A DNA stretch of 64,000 nucleotides from Methylobacterium sp. J-088 (GCF_022829295.1 NZ_JAKSYH010000209.1:1-64000), one strand, 5' to 3'; positions 15,563 to 26,726 are shown, counted from the stretch's first letter. Translations and numbers: made by a program. The notes: a model not told the origin generated them from the sequence alone.

Positions 15563-16654
15563 TTAGGCGGCGCGGGCCGCACCCAGGGTTGGGTAGTCGA
15601 TGTACCCTTGCGGACCCTGGCTGTACCACGTGGCAGCCTCGTCCTTGTTGAGCGGCGCACCCTTGGCGATCCGCTCGACGAGATCGGGATTGGCGATGAA
15701 GGTCCGCCCGAACGCGATCGCGTCCGCCTCTCCGGCATCCAGCACCTTCTGGCCGCTGACGCCGTCATAATCGGCGTTGAGGATCATCGGGTTGCGGAAC
15801 ACCCGGCGCATCGCAGGGGCGATCGGCGGATGGTCGGCCTTGCCGAAGGTCCCATCCGGGCCGGGCTCGCGCATCTCCAGGAAGGCGACATCGAGATCGG
15901 CGAGCGCCTGGGCGGCGGCCACGAACAGCGGCTCGGGGTTCGAATCGTTGCAGCCCTGGATCGCGCCGTTCGGCGAGAGGCGCACGCCGGTACGCTCGGG
16001 TCCCGCGACCTTGGCCACCGCCGCGGTGACCTCGCGCAGCAGCCGCACGCGGTTCTCGATCGCGCCGCCGTACTGGTCGGTGCGGTGATTGGTGCCGTCG
16101 CGCAGGAACTCGTCGATCAGGTAGCCATTCGCCGCGTGGATCTGCACGCCGTCGAACCCGGCCGCCAGCGCGTTGGCGGTGGCGCGCTCGTAGTCACCGA
16201 GCAGGCGCGGGATTTCGGCGATCTCCAGGGGGCGGGCCTCGGCGTAGGGCTTCTTGCCCTCATAGGTGTGGGCCTGATCCGGCGCCGTCGTGGCCGAGGC
16301 CGCGACCGGCTGGGCGCCGCCGAGGAAGTCCGGGTGGACCAGCTGGCCCATATGCCAGATCTGGCAGACGATCTTGCCACCCTTGTCGTGGACCGCCTTC
16401 ACGATCGGCCGCCACGCATCGACCTGGGCGTCGGACCAGATACCCGGCGCGAACGGCCAGCCCAGCCCCTCCTGAGAGATGCCGGTGGCCTCGCTGATGA
16501 TGAGGCCGGCGCCGGCGCGCTGGGCGTAGTATTCGGCCATGATCGGGGTCGGCACGTGCGCGCGGGTGCCGCGGCCGCGGGTGAGCGGGGCCATGAAGAT
16601 CCGGTTCTTCGCTTCGATGGCGCCAATGCGGATCGGGTCGAGCAGGGACGGCAT
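15563..16654 (-). CDS. Old yellow enzyme family alkene reductase
   Basis: FMN-dependent NADPH reductase of activated alkenes, quinones or nitro compounds, similar to N-ethylmaleimide reductase. The 363-residue TIM barrel has MAPLTRGRG, the active-site pair His173 and Asn176 with Tyr178 (VQIHAANGYLIDEFLRD), and the phosphate-binding FGRTFIANPDLVER near the end. The length and start (MPSLLDPIRIG) match the family. It stands alone between the kinase and the DUF6036 gene; no regulator lies next to it. Confidence 0.9.
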   Translation of the reverse strand: MPSLLDPIRIGAIEAKNRIFMAPLTRGRGTRAHVPTPIMAEYYAQRAGAGLIISEATGISQEGLGWPFAPGIWSDAQVDAWRPIVKAVHDKGGKIVCQIWHMGQLVHPDFLGGAQPVAASATTAPDQAHTYEGKKPYAEARPLEIAEIPRLLGDYERATANALAAGFDGVQIHAANGYLIDEFLRDGTNHRTDQYGGAIENRVRLLREVTAAVAKVAGPERTGVRLSPNGAIQGCNDSNPEPLFVAAAQALADLDVAFLEMREPGPDGTFGKADHPPIAPAMRRVFRNPMILNADYDGVSGQKVLDAGEADAIAFGRTFIANPDLVERIAKGAPLNKDEAATWYSQGPQGYIDYPTLGAARAA

Positions 16655-16801
16655 GGGGTACCTCGTGCTGCTGCGGTCGCGCCGCAGCCGGTTTAAAGCC
16701 GTGGTCGAGGTGGCGCTGCGGCGCGGCGATGCCAAGGTGCAGCGCAGCGGGGCGTGCGGCGGCGTGCGGGGGCGCACATGGCGCGGCGGGTGCGCCTTCG
16801 G

Positions 16802-17368
16802 TCACGGAGGGGGAACGAAGACCAGCTCGCATTCGGATGCCAGCCAGACGAGGTGGCGTTTCATCTCTCCACCGGACGGTGCCGCAGCCGGCATGCCGGG
16901 AAGCCGTCCGGCCATCGCGTCGATCGAGAGGAGCCGGGATCGCAGGCCCGACGTGAGCCAATCCTTGTCCTTCTCCCGCCACGCGACGGCTTTGGCCAAA
17001 GCCACATCGTCGGGGTCCGGAACGATGACCGTGATGCCGGGACAGCCGGCACTCGCATACAGCGTGGTGCGCGCCGACCAGTCGCTCGGCATCAATGACG
17101 TTTCAGGCGATACGCCGTCGCAATAATAGCCGTACTGCAGATGGAAGCTCGACCCCTGGCCGATATTGGCATCGATCGCGTCGGACAGATCGTCGGAATT
17201 CGGCATGTCCGGAACGTAGAGGTCCGCCTCCGGAGTCAGCAGCATGTCGCCGGGAATGTTGCGGCACCGGATCAGGACGACGGCGGAGCCGACCAGGACG
17301 AAGCGCCGATGTCCCGTCACCTCCCCGGCTGCCCCGAAGAGATGATCGAGCTTGTCCTTCCGCATCAT
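16802..17368 (-). CDS. DUF6036-like nucleotidyltransferase-fold protein
   Basis: A 188-residue protein resembling DUF6036/AbiEii-type nucleotidyltransferase-fold proteins: HLFGAAGEVTGHRRFVLVGS with the GS motif of the fold, then PEADLYV (acidic pair), and FHLQYGYYCDGVSPETSLMP. The segment DDVALAKAVAWREKDKDWL is also typical. Such proteins often occur as half of a two-gene module. The ATG at 17368 overlaps the stop of the upstream gene as ATGA. Whether it is catalytically active is not clear, and a toxin role is an inference from context. Confidence 0.65.
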   Translation of the reverse strand: MMRKDKLDHLFGAAGEVTGHRRFVLVGSAVVLIRCRNIPGDMLLTPEADLYVPDMPNSDDLSDAIDANIGQGSSFHLQYGYYCDGVSPETSLMPSDWSARTTLYASAGCPGITVIVPDPDDVALAKAVAWREKDKDWLTSGLRSRLLSIDAMAGRLPGMPAAAPSGGEMKRHLVWLASECELVFVPPP

Positions 17369-17730
17369 CCGGTGAGGTCCGGAACTCGCCGGCCCAGGCT
17401 CTCGGCGGAGCGTTCCCGGGACGGGATCACGACGAAGACGGGCTGCGTGTCGCGCAGAAGTTCGCCCTGCGGGCTGTCCTCCAGCAACTGCCGGACGATC
17501 TGCCGGACATTCTGGCCCAGAAGATCCGCCCACAGCGCGTAATATCGGGCCTGCGCGAAATCCGGGCGCACGCACCGTTCCAGGTAGGCCTGGCCGTTGG
17601 CGAGGAGACCTGGATCGTCGATGAGATGCACGGCGACACGCCGCGTCAGGTCATACGAGCGCCGCTTGCTGCGATCGTGAAAATCGGTCTTCACGGGCAG
17701 ACTGCCGACGAAGCGTTCCCCCTCAGTCAT
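17365..17730 (-). CDS. Unknown protein paired with the DUF6036 gene
   Basis: A 121-residue protein, probably the partner of the DUF6036-like gene with which it overlaps by four bases. Its middle (ANGQAYLERCVRPDFAQARY then YALWADLLGQNVRQIVRQLL) and the end (LLRDTQPVFVVIPSRER) resemble short proteins that accompany DUF6036 genes. It has no HTH that can be pointed to. The start at 17730 follows two direct copies of a 10-bp repeat (17731-17750). An ATG three codons upstream lies inside that repeat. The role, possibly antitoxin, is a guess from gene order. Confidence 0.5.
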   Translation of the reverse strand: MTEGERFVGSLPVKTDFHDRSKRRSYDLTRRVAVHLIDDPGLLANGQAYLERCVRPDFAQARYYALWADLLGQNVRQIVRQLLEDSPQGELLRDTQPVFVVIPSRERSAESLGRRVPDLTG

Positions 17731-17750
17731 CAGACGCATCCAGACGCATC
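17731..17750. repeat. Tandem 10-bp direct repeat upstream of DUF6036 pair
   Basis: CAGACGCATC occurs twice back to back, directly before the start of the 121-codon gene. A tandem half-site of this kind next to a paired-gene start could be a repressor site, but it may also be part of a longer coding start. Confidence 0.4.
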
Positions 17751-17810
17751 GGCTCGGCGGTGCCGGAGCATACCGCGATTCCGCACGCACTCGAAGTCCG
17801 CAGGACAAAT

Positions 17811-17845
17811 CGCGTCGCCCCGGGAATCCGCTCCGGGGCGACGCG
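17811..17845 (-). terminator. Hairpin downstream of hppA
   Basis: A perfect 13-bp stem (CGCGTCGCCCCGG at 17811-17823 with its complement at 17833-17845) around a 9-base loop, 14 bases after the hppA stop. It is followed by only a weak T stretch (ATTTG), so it may act as a terminator or as an RNA 3' stabiliser. Confidence 0.65.
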
Positions 17846-17858
17846 GGGACGGGATCCC

Positions 17859-20003
<2,145 letters not shown>

Positions 20004-20553
20004 GCGACCGTCCTTGTCATTATCGTGCCTGGCTGGGGCTTATGCTTGTCGAGCTTGACCGCCGGAGGACGGCCATGGGACGCGGTGCTCGGATCCGGGG
20101 CTTTCCTTCCCAGAACAAGGCCTTGATTGCCAAACTTCGCCGGGGAGCGCAAACGCTGTGTTTGACGGCCTCGCAGCTCAGCGCGCGAACGCTGCATCGC
20201 ACAACGAGATCGAGCTAGAATTATTATACATAAAGCCGAATGGCTGCGATGGGATCTGTTTCAGACAGGTCCACCAGTAGAGACTGTCCGCGTGGTCTGC
20301 GCTTGGCACGATCGCCTATGCGGTCTCAGGCCCACCGGGTCGGTGGGTTCCGACACAACGTCGCGTCCCGAACATCAGGGCTGGGTAAGGCGCGCGTCAT
20401 TCGATTCGCATCACCAGGGTGGAGGTCCCAACGGACGTCACACCGGCATGGACACCCTATGCGTCCTCGGGCACGGAAGCCGCTTCCGGACGATGCCGAG
20501 TCGCAGATCGGCCTTCACCGCGGCCGTTCCTGGGCTTCCTGGAACGAGGGGCC
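20004..20553. other. Long gap upstream of hppA, no gene supported
   Basis: A 550-base stretch between hppA and thiL. Open frames here lack family resemblance and good ribosome binding sites. An AT-rich island at about 20217-20235 stands out in the GC-rich background and is the likely hppA promoter. Nothing else is recognised. Confidence 0.5.
20223..20228 (-). promoter_or_regulatory. Possible -10 box of hppA promoter
   Basis: On the minus strand the sequence reads TATAAT inside an AT-rich island about 220 bases upstream of hppA. No good -35 box lies 16-18 bases further up, so this is tentative; it would imply a leader of about 210 nt. Confidence 0.3.
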
Positions 20554-21549
20554 TCAGAAGTGGCTGAAGGCCCCGGCGGCGAAGACATGGACCCCGCCGT
20601 CTCCCGTCTCGAAGCGCGGCGGCCCCTCGCCCGCGGTGACGGTGCCGATGACAGTCAGCTTTATCCCGGCCGCCTCCACCTCGGCCTGGAGAGCCGCCAA
20701 CGCCTCCGGAGCCACCGTGCAGAGGATCTCGTAATCGTCGCCGCCGGTCAGAGCCGTCGCGATCAGGCCCGGCTCCGCCGCGCAGGCATGCCGGGCCGCC
20801 TCCGAGAGCGGCACCGCGGGCAGAGCGATCCGGGCCGTGCGGCCCGCGCCCAGCATCTTGGCGAGATCCCCCGCAAGCCCGTCGGAGACGTCCATGGACG
20901 CGGTGGCGTGGCGGCGGATCGCCGGCGCGGCGGCGAGGCGTGGGCGGGGGTGCAGGTAGCGGTCGGCCAGCACCGCCCGCAGCGCCGGATCGAGGGCGGT
21001 CGCCCAGGGCGCTTCCGGCTCCAGCCGCAGCCGCAGGCCCAGCGCCGCGTCGCCGATCGTGCCGGTGACGCAGATCCGGTCGCCGATCCGCGCCGTATGG
21101 CGCCGGACGATCGTGCCGGCCGGGACCTCGCCGATGAGGCTGATGTTGATCAGCGCCGGTCCGCCGGAGCGCACCGTATCGCCGCCGAGAAGCGGGCAGC
21201 CCGCCTCCGCGGCGGCCACGCCGAGTTCCGCCGAGAAGGCAGCGAGCCAGTCCTCGGTCCAGTCGTCGGGCAGCGCCAACGTTAAAAGAAAACCCCGCGG
21301 CACCGCGCCCTTGGCGGCGATGTCGGAGAGGTTCACCCCGAGGGCCTTGCGGGCAATGGAGGCCGGCGGATCGTCGGGGAAGTAGTGGATCCCCGCCACA
21401 ACGGCGTCGGCGGTGAGGACGAGGTCGTGGCCGGGCGCGGGGGTCAGGGTCGCGGCATCGTCCCGGAGCCCGTCGGCACCCGGCCCGGCCAGCGGCGCGA
21501 AGTAACGCGCGATCAGCCCCTCCTCGGAGGCGCGGACCGGGCCGGCCAC
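20554..21549 (-). CDS. thiL: Thiamine-monophosphate kinase
   Basis: Phosphorylates thiamine phosphate to the cofactor thiamine diphosphate with ATP. The 331-residue AIR-synthase-type protein shows RDDAATLTPAPGHDLVLTAD near the N-terminus (metal/ATP site), ARKALGVNLSDIAAKGAVPR, LLGGDTVRSGG, and ASMDVSDGLAGDL followed by TGGDDYEILCT, all family landmarks. The ATG at 21549 is three bases after the nusB stop region, so nusB and thiL are probably co-transcribed, as in many proteobacteria. Confidence 0.94.
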   Translation of the reverse strand: MAGPVRASEEGLIARYFAPLAGPGADGLRDDAATLTPAPGHDLVLTADAVVAGIHYFPDDPPASIARKALGVNLSDIAAKGAVPRGFLLTLALPDDWTEDWLAAFSAELGVAAAEAGCPLLGGDTVRSGGPALINISLIGEVPAGTIVRRHTARIGDRICVTGTIGDAALGLRLRLEPEAPWATALDPALRAVLADRYLHPRPRLAAAPAIRRHATASMDVSDGLAGDLAKMLGAGRTARIALPAVPLSEAARHACAAEPGLIATALTGGDDYEILCTVAPEALAALQAEVEAAGIKLTVIGTVTAGEGPPRFETGDGGVHVFAAGAFSHF

Positions 21550-21552
21550 GGG

Positions 21553-22119
21553 TCAGGCCTTCCCGGGCGCCGTCTTCGTGGGCAGCGGCTTGGACGAGCC
21601 GGGCTTGTTCGAGCCCTTGGCGGGGCCGACCTCGCCGGGCCGGACCTCCCGGGCGAGCCGGTCGAGCACCGCGTTGACGAGACCCGGCTCGTCACCCGGA
21701 TAGAAGCTGTGGGCCACGTCGACATATTCGGAGATCGCCGCCGCCGCCGGTACGTCGAGGCGGAACATCAACTCGTAGGCGCCGGCCCGCAGGATCGCCC
21801 GGAGCACGATCTCGATCCGCCGGAGCGGCCAGCCTTGCGCCAGCGCCTGATCGAGCTTCGGGTCGATCGCCCGTTGCTCCTCGACGGCACCGCGCAGCAG
21901 ATCGCGGAAGAAGGCGGTCTCGGCCTGGGGATGTTCGATCCCGTCGATCTCCTGGCCGATCCAGAACGCCTCGAACTCGGCGAGCGCTTCGAGGACGCCC
22001 TTGCCGGACACATCCATCTCGTAGAGCGCCTGCACGACGGCGAGGCGTGCTCCGGTGCGCAGGCTGATCGTCTTGCCGCCCATCTCCGGCTTCGTGTCGG
22101 TCATCTGAGTATCCGTCAT
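21553..22119 (-). CDS. nusB: Transcription antitermination factor NusB
   Basis: A 188-residue NusB, which binds boxA RNA with S10 in antitermination of rRNA operons. The helical body is typical: GARLAVVQALYEMDVSGKGV, EEQRAIDPKLDQAL, and LRAILRAGAYELMFRLDVP followed by SEYVDVAHSFYPGDEPGLVN and AVLDRLARE. A Lys/Pro/Ser-rich tail of about 25 residues extends the C-terminus. The ATG at 22119 overlaps the ribH stop as ATGA, and the thiL start follows its stop closely. Confidence 0.94.
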   Translation of the reverse strand: MTDTQMTDTKPEMGGKTISLRTGARLAVVQALYEMDVSGKGVLEALAEFEAFWIGQEIDGIEHPQAETAFFRDLLRGAVEEQRAIDPKLDQALAQGWPLRRIEIVLRAILRAGAYELMFRLDVPAAAAISEYVDVAHSFYPGDEPGLVNAVLDRLAREVRPGEVGPAKGSNKPGSSKPLPTKTAPGKA

Positions 22120-22610
22120 CGCGAGCGCGTAGCTTCCGCGGCGCGCTTGAGGGCGAGGACGCCGAGCGCTGCCTCGGCCGCGCCGCCACCCTTGTTCATC
22201 TCGGCCACCCGGGCGCGGGCCAGCGCCTGCGCCTCGGTCTCGACGGTGAGAATGCCGTTGCCGAGGGGAATCCGGCGGTCGACTGAGAGATCCATCAGCG
22301 CCCGGGCGCTCTCGCCGGCCACGATGTCGTAATGGCCGGTCTCGCCGCGGATCACGCAGCCCAGCGCCACCACGGCGTCGTAGGCCTCCGCGTCGAGTAG
22401 GATCGCCACGGTGGCGGGGATCTCCAGGGCGCCCGCCACCGTCACCACGGTCGCGTGCGCGCCGGCCGCTTCGATCGCCGCGCGGGCGCCGGCCAGGAGT
22501 TCGTCCGCGAGGGCATCGTAGTAGCGCGCCTCGACCACGAGGATGCGGGCCCCGGCGAGCGCCGGGTCCTGGGGCTTCGGCGCCGCGTCGGCGCGGGTAT
22601 GGGCGACCAT
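22116..22610 (-). CDS. ribH: 6,7-dimethyl-8-ribityllumazine synthase
   Basis: Penultimate enzyme of riboflavin synthesis, joining the RibB/RibA and RibD branches; ribE and ribD lie 8 kb away on the same strand. The 164-residue product has VEARYYDALADELLAGA, the loop GALEIPATV, and the active-site region ALGCVIRGETGHYDIV with the general-base His, then LGNGILTVETEAQA. The start at 22610 has GAGAG just upstream; another in-frame ATG at 22652 would add 14 residues. It overlaps nusB by four bases. Confidence 0.92.
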   Translation of the reverse strand: MVAHTRADAAPKPQDPALAGARILVVEARYYDALADELLAGARAAIEAAGAHATVVTVAGALEIPATVAILLDAEAYDAVVALGCVIRGETGHYDIVAGESARALMDLSVDRRIPLGNGILTVETEAQALARARVAEMNKGGGAAEAALGVLALKRAAEATRSR

Positions 22611-22798
22611 GGCTCTCGTCCAGCCGGTTTTTTGGGGGTTGGCGGGCGGCACGGGGCGCCCGCGAGGGGAGGACGGTTAGACCGAAGCGGCCGGCGCCAC
22701 AAGCGGTACGATCCGCTCCGGGGCCGAACAGGCTTGAGCTTGGCCCCATGACCCGTCAAGATTGCACCGGACCGCCGCTGAACCGCCGTCGAACCGCC

Positions 22799-23260
22799 AT
22801 GCCGCCAGCCCTCGCCGCCGAACACCTCCCCGAAGCCGGCGAGAAGAGCGCGTATGCCTTCCGCACGATCAGCGAGGTCTCCGAGGAGCTCGACGTGCCC
22901 CAGCACGTGCTGCGCTTCTGGGAGACCCGCTTCGGCCAGATCCGCCCCGTCAAGCGCGCGGGTGGGCGGCGCTACTACCGGCCCCACGATGTCGAACTCG
23001 TCGCCGGCATCCGCCAGCTCCTGCATGTTCAGCGCTACACCATCGCGGGCGCGCAGCGAGTGCTCAAGGAGAACGGCGTCCGCTTCGTCCAGGCGGTGGG
23101 CCGTGGCGAGGCCGTTGCGGCCGAGCCGCTGGTCCAGGATGCCGAGGCGGAAACCGGCGCCTTCGCGGATCCGGACCGCGCGGCCCTCGCGGCAGCCCTC
23201 GACGAGCTGCGCGCCTGCCGCGCCCTGCTGGACGGCCTGCGCACGCCCCCGGACGCCTGA
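22799..23260 (+). CDS. MerR family transcriptional regulator
   Basis: A 153-residue regulator with an N-terminal MerR winged helix: YAFRTISEVSEELDVPQHVL, FWETRFGQIRPVKRAGGRRY and YRPHDVELVAGIRQLLHVQR. The C-terminus has no effector-binding cysteines and is probably a dimerisation helix. In many alphaproteobacteria this regulator follows ihfA; here ihfA is 15 kb away. Two start codons (22748 and 22799) are possible; the later one gives the usual N-terminus. It is divergent from ribH with 190 bases between them. Confidence 0.85.
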   Translation: MPPALAAEHLPEAGEKSAYAFRTISEVSEELDVPQHVLRFWETRFGQIRPVKRAGGRRYYRPHDVELVAGIRQLLHVQRYTIAGAQRVLKENGVRFVQAVGRGEAVAAEPLVQDAEAETGAFADPDRAALAAALDELRACRALLDGLRTPPDA

Positions 23261-23374
23261 CGACCCGGTCCCGGGGCGCGCGGCCAAGCCACGGCCAAGC
23301 TCACGGCAAAGCTCACGGCAAAGCTCTTGCAGGGGCTGGGCGAACTTTCGCCAGGACCCCGCGTTGTCGCCCGC

Positions 23375-23794
23375 ATGGCCTCGCCCCGATCCAAGCTGTC
23401 GCCCAGCCAGGAACTGATGGCCCGTATTATGCGGATCGTCCGCACCTGCCCGGAGGCGGCCGGGGAGATGCTGGAACTGATGTTCCTCGTCAGCCAGATC
23501 GAAGCTGCCACCAGCGTCGACCGGGAATACCGTGATGCGAAGCGCGTGATCAGCCGTCTGCGCAACCCGCTCTGGGAGATGGGCCCGGCCGACCGGGAGA
23601 AGCTGCTCTCGGCCGCGGAGGCGATCCGCCGCGTCTGCCGCCTCGCCGAGGACGAGATACCCTCCATGCCGATCGCCGACGCCGGCGAGCGCGCCCGCGT
23701 CGAGGCACGCCTCAACGCCGCCCTGGCAGGCGAGCTTGACGCCGCGCAGATCGCCCGCGTCACCGGGATCGTGGCGGCAGTGCTTCAAAATTAA
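23375..23794 (+). CDS. Helical protein of unknown function
   Basis: A 139-residue protein, not assigned to a family. It is strongly helical, with SPSQELMARIMRIVRTCPEA, EMLELMFLVSQIEAATSVDR and two further amphipathic helices; no signal peptide or metal motif is seen. The start at 23375 is chosen because residues before it look non-coding. It lies between merR and an exported protein gene, all on the plus strand. Codon use matches the region. Confidence 0.55.
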   Translation: MASPRSKLSPSQELMARIMRIVRTCPEAAGEMLELMFLVSQIEAATSVDREYRDAKRVISRLRNPLWEMGPADREKLLSAAEAIRRVCRLAEDEIPSMPIADAGERARVEARLNAALAGELDAAQIARVTGIVAAVLQN

Positions 23795-23930
23795 GCAGCA
23801 TCCCGATGAACCGGTGCTGGGCGCACTCGACGCCCGTGCCGGCCGTCCCCACATGCTCGTCACCGATGGAAGGGGCGCCCGGAGCGGCCTCCGGAGAGCG
23901 CGCCCGCATCGGCACCGGAGAGACGCTTTC

Positions 23931-24374
23931 ATGATCGCCCTTCGTCCGCTCGCCGTGCTGCTCGCAGGGAGTCTGGCGCTAGCCGGGCCGGCCCTGGCCC
24001 AATCCCCGACGAGCCGATCGAAGACCGTCGCCCCCGGCAAGACGGTGCGGCTCGAGATCGCCCCCAATCTCAAGAAGGACTGCTCGACCGGCCCGATGCC
24101 GGAGTTCAAGGTCTCCGGCCCGCCGAAGAACGGCTCGGTGATCACCAAGGTCGGCAAGCTGAAGACCCCGGCGAGCTACCGCTGCCCCAACAAGGAGGCC
24201 GCGGTCCAAGCGTTGTTCTATCAGCCCAATGCCGGCTTCACGGGTGCCGACGAAGTCACCTTCGAGGTGAGAGCCTCCGACGGGCAAGTCCAGACGCAGA
24301 CCGTGAAAATCACGGTCGGTGGAAGCGGTGCCAAATCCGGAGACGATGCCAAGAAAGAGGGCACCGATTTGTGA
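23931..24374 (+). CDS. Exported Ig-like domain protein
   Basis: A 147-residue protein with a clear signal peptide (LAVLLAGSLALAGPALAQS, cleavage after ALA). The mature part is one beta-sandwich: KTVRLEIAPNLKKDCS, GPPKNGSVITKVGK, and FYQPNAGFTGADEVTFEVRA. The last motif, NxGFxGxDxVTF, is that of bacterial Ig-like/cadherin-like domains. Two Cys (KKDCST and YRCPNK) may form a disulfide. It precedes prkA by 219 bases on the same strand; a functional link is not shown. Confidence 0.7.
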   Translation: MIALRPLAVLLAGSLALAGPALAQSPTSRSKTVAPGKTVRLEIAPNLKKDCSTGPMPEFKVSGPPKNGSVITKVGKLKTPASYRCPNKEAAVQALFYQPNAGFTGADEVTFEVRASDGQVQTQTVKITVGGSGAKSGDDAKKEGTDL

Positions 24375-24593
24375 GCTGCGGCGAACAACTGCGGCACCTG
24401 CGCAGTTTTTCAGCTCTCGACACATGCTCAAAGGCGGCACAGACTCTCGTTTGCGCCGCCTTCACGGCCGGAGAGTGTTGCATGCAATCGACATGCCCGG
24501 CGACATGCTCGCCGCACTGCGACAAAAGCGGGCCTGTCGGTTGCATCCGAGCCGAGACAGGATGAAGCTGTCACGGTCTGAGAGGGTTATCGA

Positions 24594-26546
24594 ATGCCGA
24601 TGCATGCGACGAACGACCTTTTCCAGAGCTTCGCCCGAGGCTACGAGGCCCGCCGCGACACGGAGATGACGCTCTCCGAGTATCTCGAAGCCTGTCGCGA
24701 CGAGCCCCTGATGTACGCCTCGGCCGCCGAGCGGATCCTGGCGGCGATCGGCGAGCCCGAATTCGTTGATACCTCGAAGGATTCGCGCCTCGGCCGGATC
24801 TTCATGAACCGGACAATCCGGACGTATCCGGCTTTCCGGGAGTTCTACGGGATGGAGGAGACGATCGAGCGGATCGTCTCGTTCTTCCGCCACGCTGCGC
24901 AGGGTTTGGAGGAGCGCAAGCAGATCCTGTACCTGCTCGGCCCCGTGGGCGGCGGCAAGTCGTCGCTCGCCGAACGGCTGAAGCTGTTGATGGAGGTCCA
25001 CCCCGTCTACGTGCTCAAGGCCGGGGACGAGGTCTCGCCGGTCTTCGAGAGCCCGCTGGGCCTGTTCGACCCCGACACGATGGGCGAGGAGATCCAGAAG
25101 CGCTACGGCATCCCGCGCCGGCGGCTCACCGGCCTGATGAGCCCCTGGGCACTCAAGCGCCTCGACGAGTTCAACGGCGACATCTCCCGCTTCAAGGTGA
25201 TCAAGGTCCGGCCGTCGCGCCTGCGCCAGATCGCCATCGCCAAGACCGAGCCGGGCGACGAGAACAACCAGGACATCTCCTCGCTGGTCGGCAAGGTCGA
25301 CATCCGCCGGCTGGAGACCCTGTCGCAGGCGGATCCCGACGCCTACTCGTATTCGGGCGGCCTGAACCGCGCGAACCAGGGCGTTCTCGAATTCGTCGAG
25401 ATGTTCAAGGCGCCGATCAAGATGCTGCACCCGCTGCTCACGGCGACGCAGGAGGGCAACTATGTCGGCACCGAGAATATCGGCGCGATCCCGTTCACCG
25501 GCGTGATCCTGGCCCACTCGAACGAGTCCGAGTGGCAGACCTTCAAGACCAATAAGAACAACGAGGCGTTCATCGACCGGATCTACGTGATCAAGGTCCC
25601 GTACTGCCTGCGCGTCACCGAAGAGCAGCACATCTACGAAAAGCTGATCTCCGGCTCGGAACTGTCGGATGCGGCCTGCGCACCCGGCACGCTGGAGATG
25701 CTGGCGCGGTTCTCGGTCCTGTCGCGCCTGCGCGAGCACGCCAATTCCAACGCCTTCTCGAAGATGCGGGTCTATGACGGCGAGTCCCTGCGGGAGGTCG
25801 ATCCCCGCGCCCGCTCGATGCAGGAATACAAGGACACGGCGGGCGTCGACGAGGGCATGGACGGGATCTCGACCCGCTTCGCTTTCAAGGTTCTGGCCGC
25901 GACCTTCAACCACGACACCACCGAGGTCTCGGCCGACCCGGTGCACCTGATGTACGTGCTGGAGCAGGCGCTCAAGCGCGAGCAGCTCCCGCCCGAGACC
26001 GAGAAGAAGTATCTGGAATTCATCAAGACCGAATTGGCCCCGCGCTACGCGGAGTTCATCGGCCACGAGATCCAGAAGGCCTATCTCGAATCGTACCACG
26101 ATTACGGCCAGAACCTGTTCGACCGCTACATCGACTACGCCGACGCCTGGATCGAGGACCAGGATTTCAAGGATGCCGAGACCGGCCAGCTCATGAATCG
26201 CGAGCTGCTGAACCAGGAGCTCACCAAGATCGAGAAGCCTGCGGGCATCGCCAACCCGAAGGATTTCCGCAACGAGGTGGTGAAGTTCGCCCTGCGCTCC
26301 CGGGCGCAGCATGGCGGCCGCAACCCGAGCTGGACCTCCTACGAAAAGCTGCGCGAGGTGATCGAGCGGCGGATGTTCTCCCAGGTGGAGGAATTGCTGC
26401 CGGTGATCTCCTTCGGCTCCAAAAAGGACGGCGACACCGAGAAGAAGCACGGCGAGTTCGTCGAGCGGATGGTGTCGCGCGGCTACACCGAGCGGCAGGT
26501 CCGCCGTCTGGTGGAATGGTACATGCGGGTCAAGCAGGCCGGCTGA
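24594..26546 (+). CDS. prkA: PrkA-family serine protein kinase (YeaG-like)
   Basis: A 650-residue AAA+/kinase hybrid. An N-terminal AAA+ PrkA domain carries the Walker A LGPVGGGKSS (about 115-124) and the segment GVILAHSNESEWQ; the C-terminal part resembles a kinase-like domain. E. coli YeaG acts with YeaH in the response to nitrogen starvation. GAGGG about 7 bases before the ATG at 24594 supports the start. The yeaH and spoVR genes follow in the same direction; this trio is conserved in proteobacteria and often controlled by the general stress response. A 9-bp hairpin lies 6 bases after its stop. Confidence 0.95.
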   Translation: MPMHATNDLFQSFARGYEARRDTEMTLSEYLEACRDEPLMYASAAERILAAIGEPEFVDTSKDSRLGRIFMNRTIRTYPAFREFYGMEETIERIVSFFRHAAQGLEERKQILYLLGPVGGGKSSLAERLKLLMEVHPVYVLKAGDEVSPVFESPLGLFDPDTMGEEIQKRYGIPRRRLTGLMSPWALKRLDEFNGDISRFKVIKVRPSRLRQIAIAKTEPGDENNQDISSLVGKVDIRRLETLSQADPDAYSYSGGLNRANQGVLEFVEMFKAPIKMLHPLLTATQEGNYVGTENIGAIPFTGVILAHSNESEWQTFKTNKNNEAFIDRIYVIKVPYCLRVTEEQHIYEKLISGSELSDAACAPGTLEMLARFSVLSRLREHANSNAFSKMRVYDGESLREVDPRARSMQEYKDTAGVDEGMDGISTRFAFKVLAATFNHDTTEVSADPVHLMYVLEQALKREQLPPETEKKYLEFIKTELAPRYAEFIGHEIQKAYLESYHDYGQNLFDRYIDYADAWIEDQDFKDAETGQLMNRELLNQELTKIEKPAGIANPKDFRNEVVKFALRSRAQHGGRNPSWTSYEKLREVIERRMFSQVEELLPVISFGSKKDGDTEKKHGEFVERMVSRGYTERQVRRLVEWYMRVKQAG

Positions 26547-26552
26547 GGGACG

Positions 26553-26578
26553 ACGGGGCCCAGTCAGTCGGGCCCCGT
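26553..26578 (+). terminator. Hairpin between prkA and yeaH
   Basis: ACGGGGCCC (26553-26561) pairs with GGGCCCCGT (26570-26578) around an 8-base loop, right after the prkA stop. The T-run is very short, so partial termination or mRNA stabilisation is more likely than full termination. Confidence 0.5.
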
Positions 26579-26726
26579 TCCGACCCTCCGCCGCCACAGT
26601 TTCGGACGACCGGCCGGTGACGATGTCGGCCCTGCTGCGAACCCGGGATCCTTTCCTTCGGCCGCAGCATGGTACGACAAGGGTCGGAACCCGGCCGGCA
26701 CACGCGGACGAGGGTTTTCGCAGCGG

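Noticed and set aside
20240..20734. Plus-strand open frame in the gap upstream of hppA
   Set aside because: It runs into the antisense of thiL, has no ribosome binding site and resembles nothing known.
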